28,216 nt of DNA from Ophiothrix spiculata (lineage: Eukaryota > Echinodermata > Ophiuroidea > Amphilepidida > Ophiotrichidae). The stretch is taken from NCBI GenBank assembly GCA_000969725.1, contig JXSR01S073478.1; one strand, written 5' to 3'. A program made the position numbers and the translations under genes. Below, in pieces: positions 26,693-28,216 of the stretch. Numbering within the stretch: the first letter of the stretch is position 1; every line of letters begins with the position of its first letter. The notes under the pieces are model-generated. The model had not been told where the DNA came from. It made no database searches and saw nothing but the letters and a program-made list of their open reading frames with translations.

Positions 26693-28104
26693 AGGCCTAA
26701 AAAAATTGATTGTTTGGCGTAACTAGACCAACCCTATTTTTAGTGCCGACCCTAGACTTTTTATTTTCATTTTTCATGTGTATATGATAATAATGGTTAA
26801 AATTAACTCTTATCCTACTAACGGCGACTAGAGTCGCCAGTGAATCACATCTACATGTTTCTGGTTTAGCTAAGGAGTTCATGATCCCAAGAAGGTAATT
26901 GCCCATTAGATTGATGGATTTGTAAATGAATTTATTGGAAAATTATTGATGTCAATAAAGGAAGTACAATGCCAGCAGCCATCAATTATTGATCTAAACA
27001 ATAGAGGTATTGATTTAAATCAATATTCAATAAACTAGTCAATGGACTTGTCAATTAGATGGTTGACTTGAAGTAGTAGTCAATAATTGACTATTGTTTG
27101 ATAAAGTTACTCCAAAACCAGACACAGGATTAGGAACTTTCTAAACTTGCTGGCTCATTCCAGTGAAAACTAAACCTTTTTTGATTTCAAGCAAAAAATC
27201 AGCTTTTTTATTCGACCATATGAGTAGTTTTTCAGTCATACGTTTGTTACTCCGTATGTGAAAAGTATTTTCTAATCAGAAATTTTGAATTTTTTCTACC
27301 CGTGCATGAATGAGCACATGTTTTCTTTCAAAAATGTCACAAACGTTACCAAAAAGTTACACCAAAATGTCACAAACGTTACCAAACAAAACATTGCATT
27401 TAAAGAAATCCTGAAGATAGAATTTCCTACCACTTTTATGAACTATTTGTAAATATGTTACCAATCATCTGTGTAAAGCGCAATAAAAAATTCGCTGACA
27501 TGTCAGAGAAATTTTACTTTGAAGTCATTTGGAGCAAAAAACATTTTCCGTGCGAGGTCACAAACGTTACATGAACTTTATTCAGTATTTTGGAAATTAT
27601 TTTAATCTTTAAACACCTGCATGTCTTGATCCCACCAGCGAGCACCATTATCAACAACAAACTCGTTGATATGTTTATGCTAGGTTCTGTGGCCATTTAA
27701 AAGTGAAATGTTCTCATTTTTCGGTCACAAACGTTACTTTGGAATCACCCTGCTAGTTTTTTTAAGGGTTAAGCATGAAAAGAACATAACTCCATCCCAT
27801 ACACCATCCGTTCTGCTGTGTCTACCAAACAATTAAAAAAAATGCTCAAGAAATGACTTGCTTGCTTGTTTGTTTGTGTATTGTAGATTTTTGTATAGCA
27901 CTTAAGAACCTTTATAAATTGCGCTCTATAAATGTTGTGTATCGTTATTATGAAAGATGATGAGAACAAATGTTGTTGCTCCATTAGTCTGTGTGCTGTG
28001 GTTATTTATTGTCAATTTCAAAGCCAAAAGGGAAAAAAAGAGAATTCCACCTACCTAGTCTATTATTTTTTTTATGTTACGCCATACAAACAATTTTTAG
28101 GCCT
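26693..28104. mobile_element. AGGCCTAAAAA-family inverted-repeat element, copy 2
   Basis: The left end is AGGCCTAAAAAAATTGATTG then TTTGGCGTAAC. The right end, reverse complemented, is AGGCCTAAAAATTGTTTGTA then TGGCGTAAC, giving terminal inverted repeats of about 30 bp. The 1.4-kb interior contains at least four copies of TCACAAACGTTAC (27338-27740) and the subterminal block shared with copy 1 (about 27950-28030). A LINE 3' tail (27795-27957) is nested inside. No transposase frame was recognised, so it is likely non-autonomous. The target duplication is unclear. Confidence 0.8.
27795..27957 (+). mobile_element. CR1/L2-like LINE 3' tail
   Basis: Starts ACACCATCCGTTCTGCTGTG then TCTACCAAACAATTAAAAAA, matching the LINE remnant at 18548-18590 (the conserved IRSAxSTxQFKK end of the ORF). 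A 3' UTR follows, ending GCGCTCTATAAATGTTGTGT then ATCGTTATTATGA, typical of CR1/L2-like tails. It lies within the larger inverted-repeat element. Confidence 0.75.
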
Positions 28105-28216
28105 TCATGTAAGGTATACTAAACAAGATATCATGTTTAGCTTCCCTGCTTGTGCAAATAAAAGGAACAAGGCTCAATTTGAATTTTACTTTTTTTTAAT
28201 AGGACTGAAGTCATGC

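Overview
This is animal genomic DNA: AT-rich, with long introns, GT-AG splice sites, tRNA-derived SINEs, decayed non-LTR retrotransposons and many small inverted-repeat transposons. The dispersed repeats and the intron-dense CHD gene suggest a marine invertebrate, perhaps an ambulacrarian (echinoderm or hemichordate). That taxonomic guess is weak and rests on the general look of the repeats.

One protein-coding gene is supported. It lies on the minus strand, runs off both ends of the window, and encodes a chromatin remodeller of the CHD6/7/8/9 (Drosophila kismet) class. I reconstruct 13 exons, in transcript order from 26037 down to 1. All have GT-AG borders and compatible phases and together give 753 codons plus two bases without a stop: a charged, lysine-rich N-terminal part (exons 1-4), chromodomain 1 (exons 5-6), chromodomain 2 plus the entry to the ATPase (exon 7), ATPase lobe 1 with motifs I, Ia, II and III (exons 8-10), the connecting segment (exons 11-12), and the beginning of the next exon cut by the window edge (exon 13). 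Exon numbers are local to this window.

The most unusual feature is that at least eight of the 13 exons have partial tandem or nearby copies in an adjoining intron. Most copies take the 3' end of an exon, its 5' splice site and some downstream intron. Exon 13 instead has copies of its 3' splice site plus exon start. The copies range from almost identical (101-bp array of exon 7, interrupted by a 760-base N gap) to strongly decayed (exon 9). For exon 12 the period is 171 bp (57 codons); the first duplicated donor is intact and the frame through it is open, so an in-frame alternative donor is possible.

The introns also hold inverted-repeat elements, several with visible target-site duplications (8 bp at 1396-1721, 5 bp at 3824-4436, 6 bp at 13533-14868). 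There are two members of a family with AGGCCTAAAAA ends, three members of a CAGGGTTAGTAC family, two tRNA-derived SINEs, and fragments of two types of non-LTR retrotransposon. I found no second cellular gene, no structural RNA gene outside the SINE heads, and no CRISPR or other prokaryotic features.
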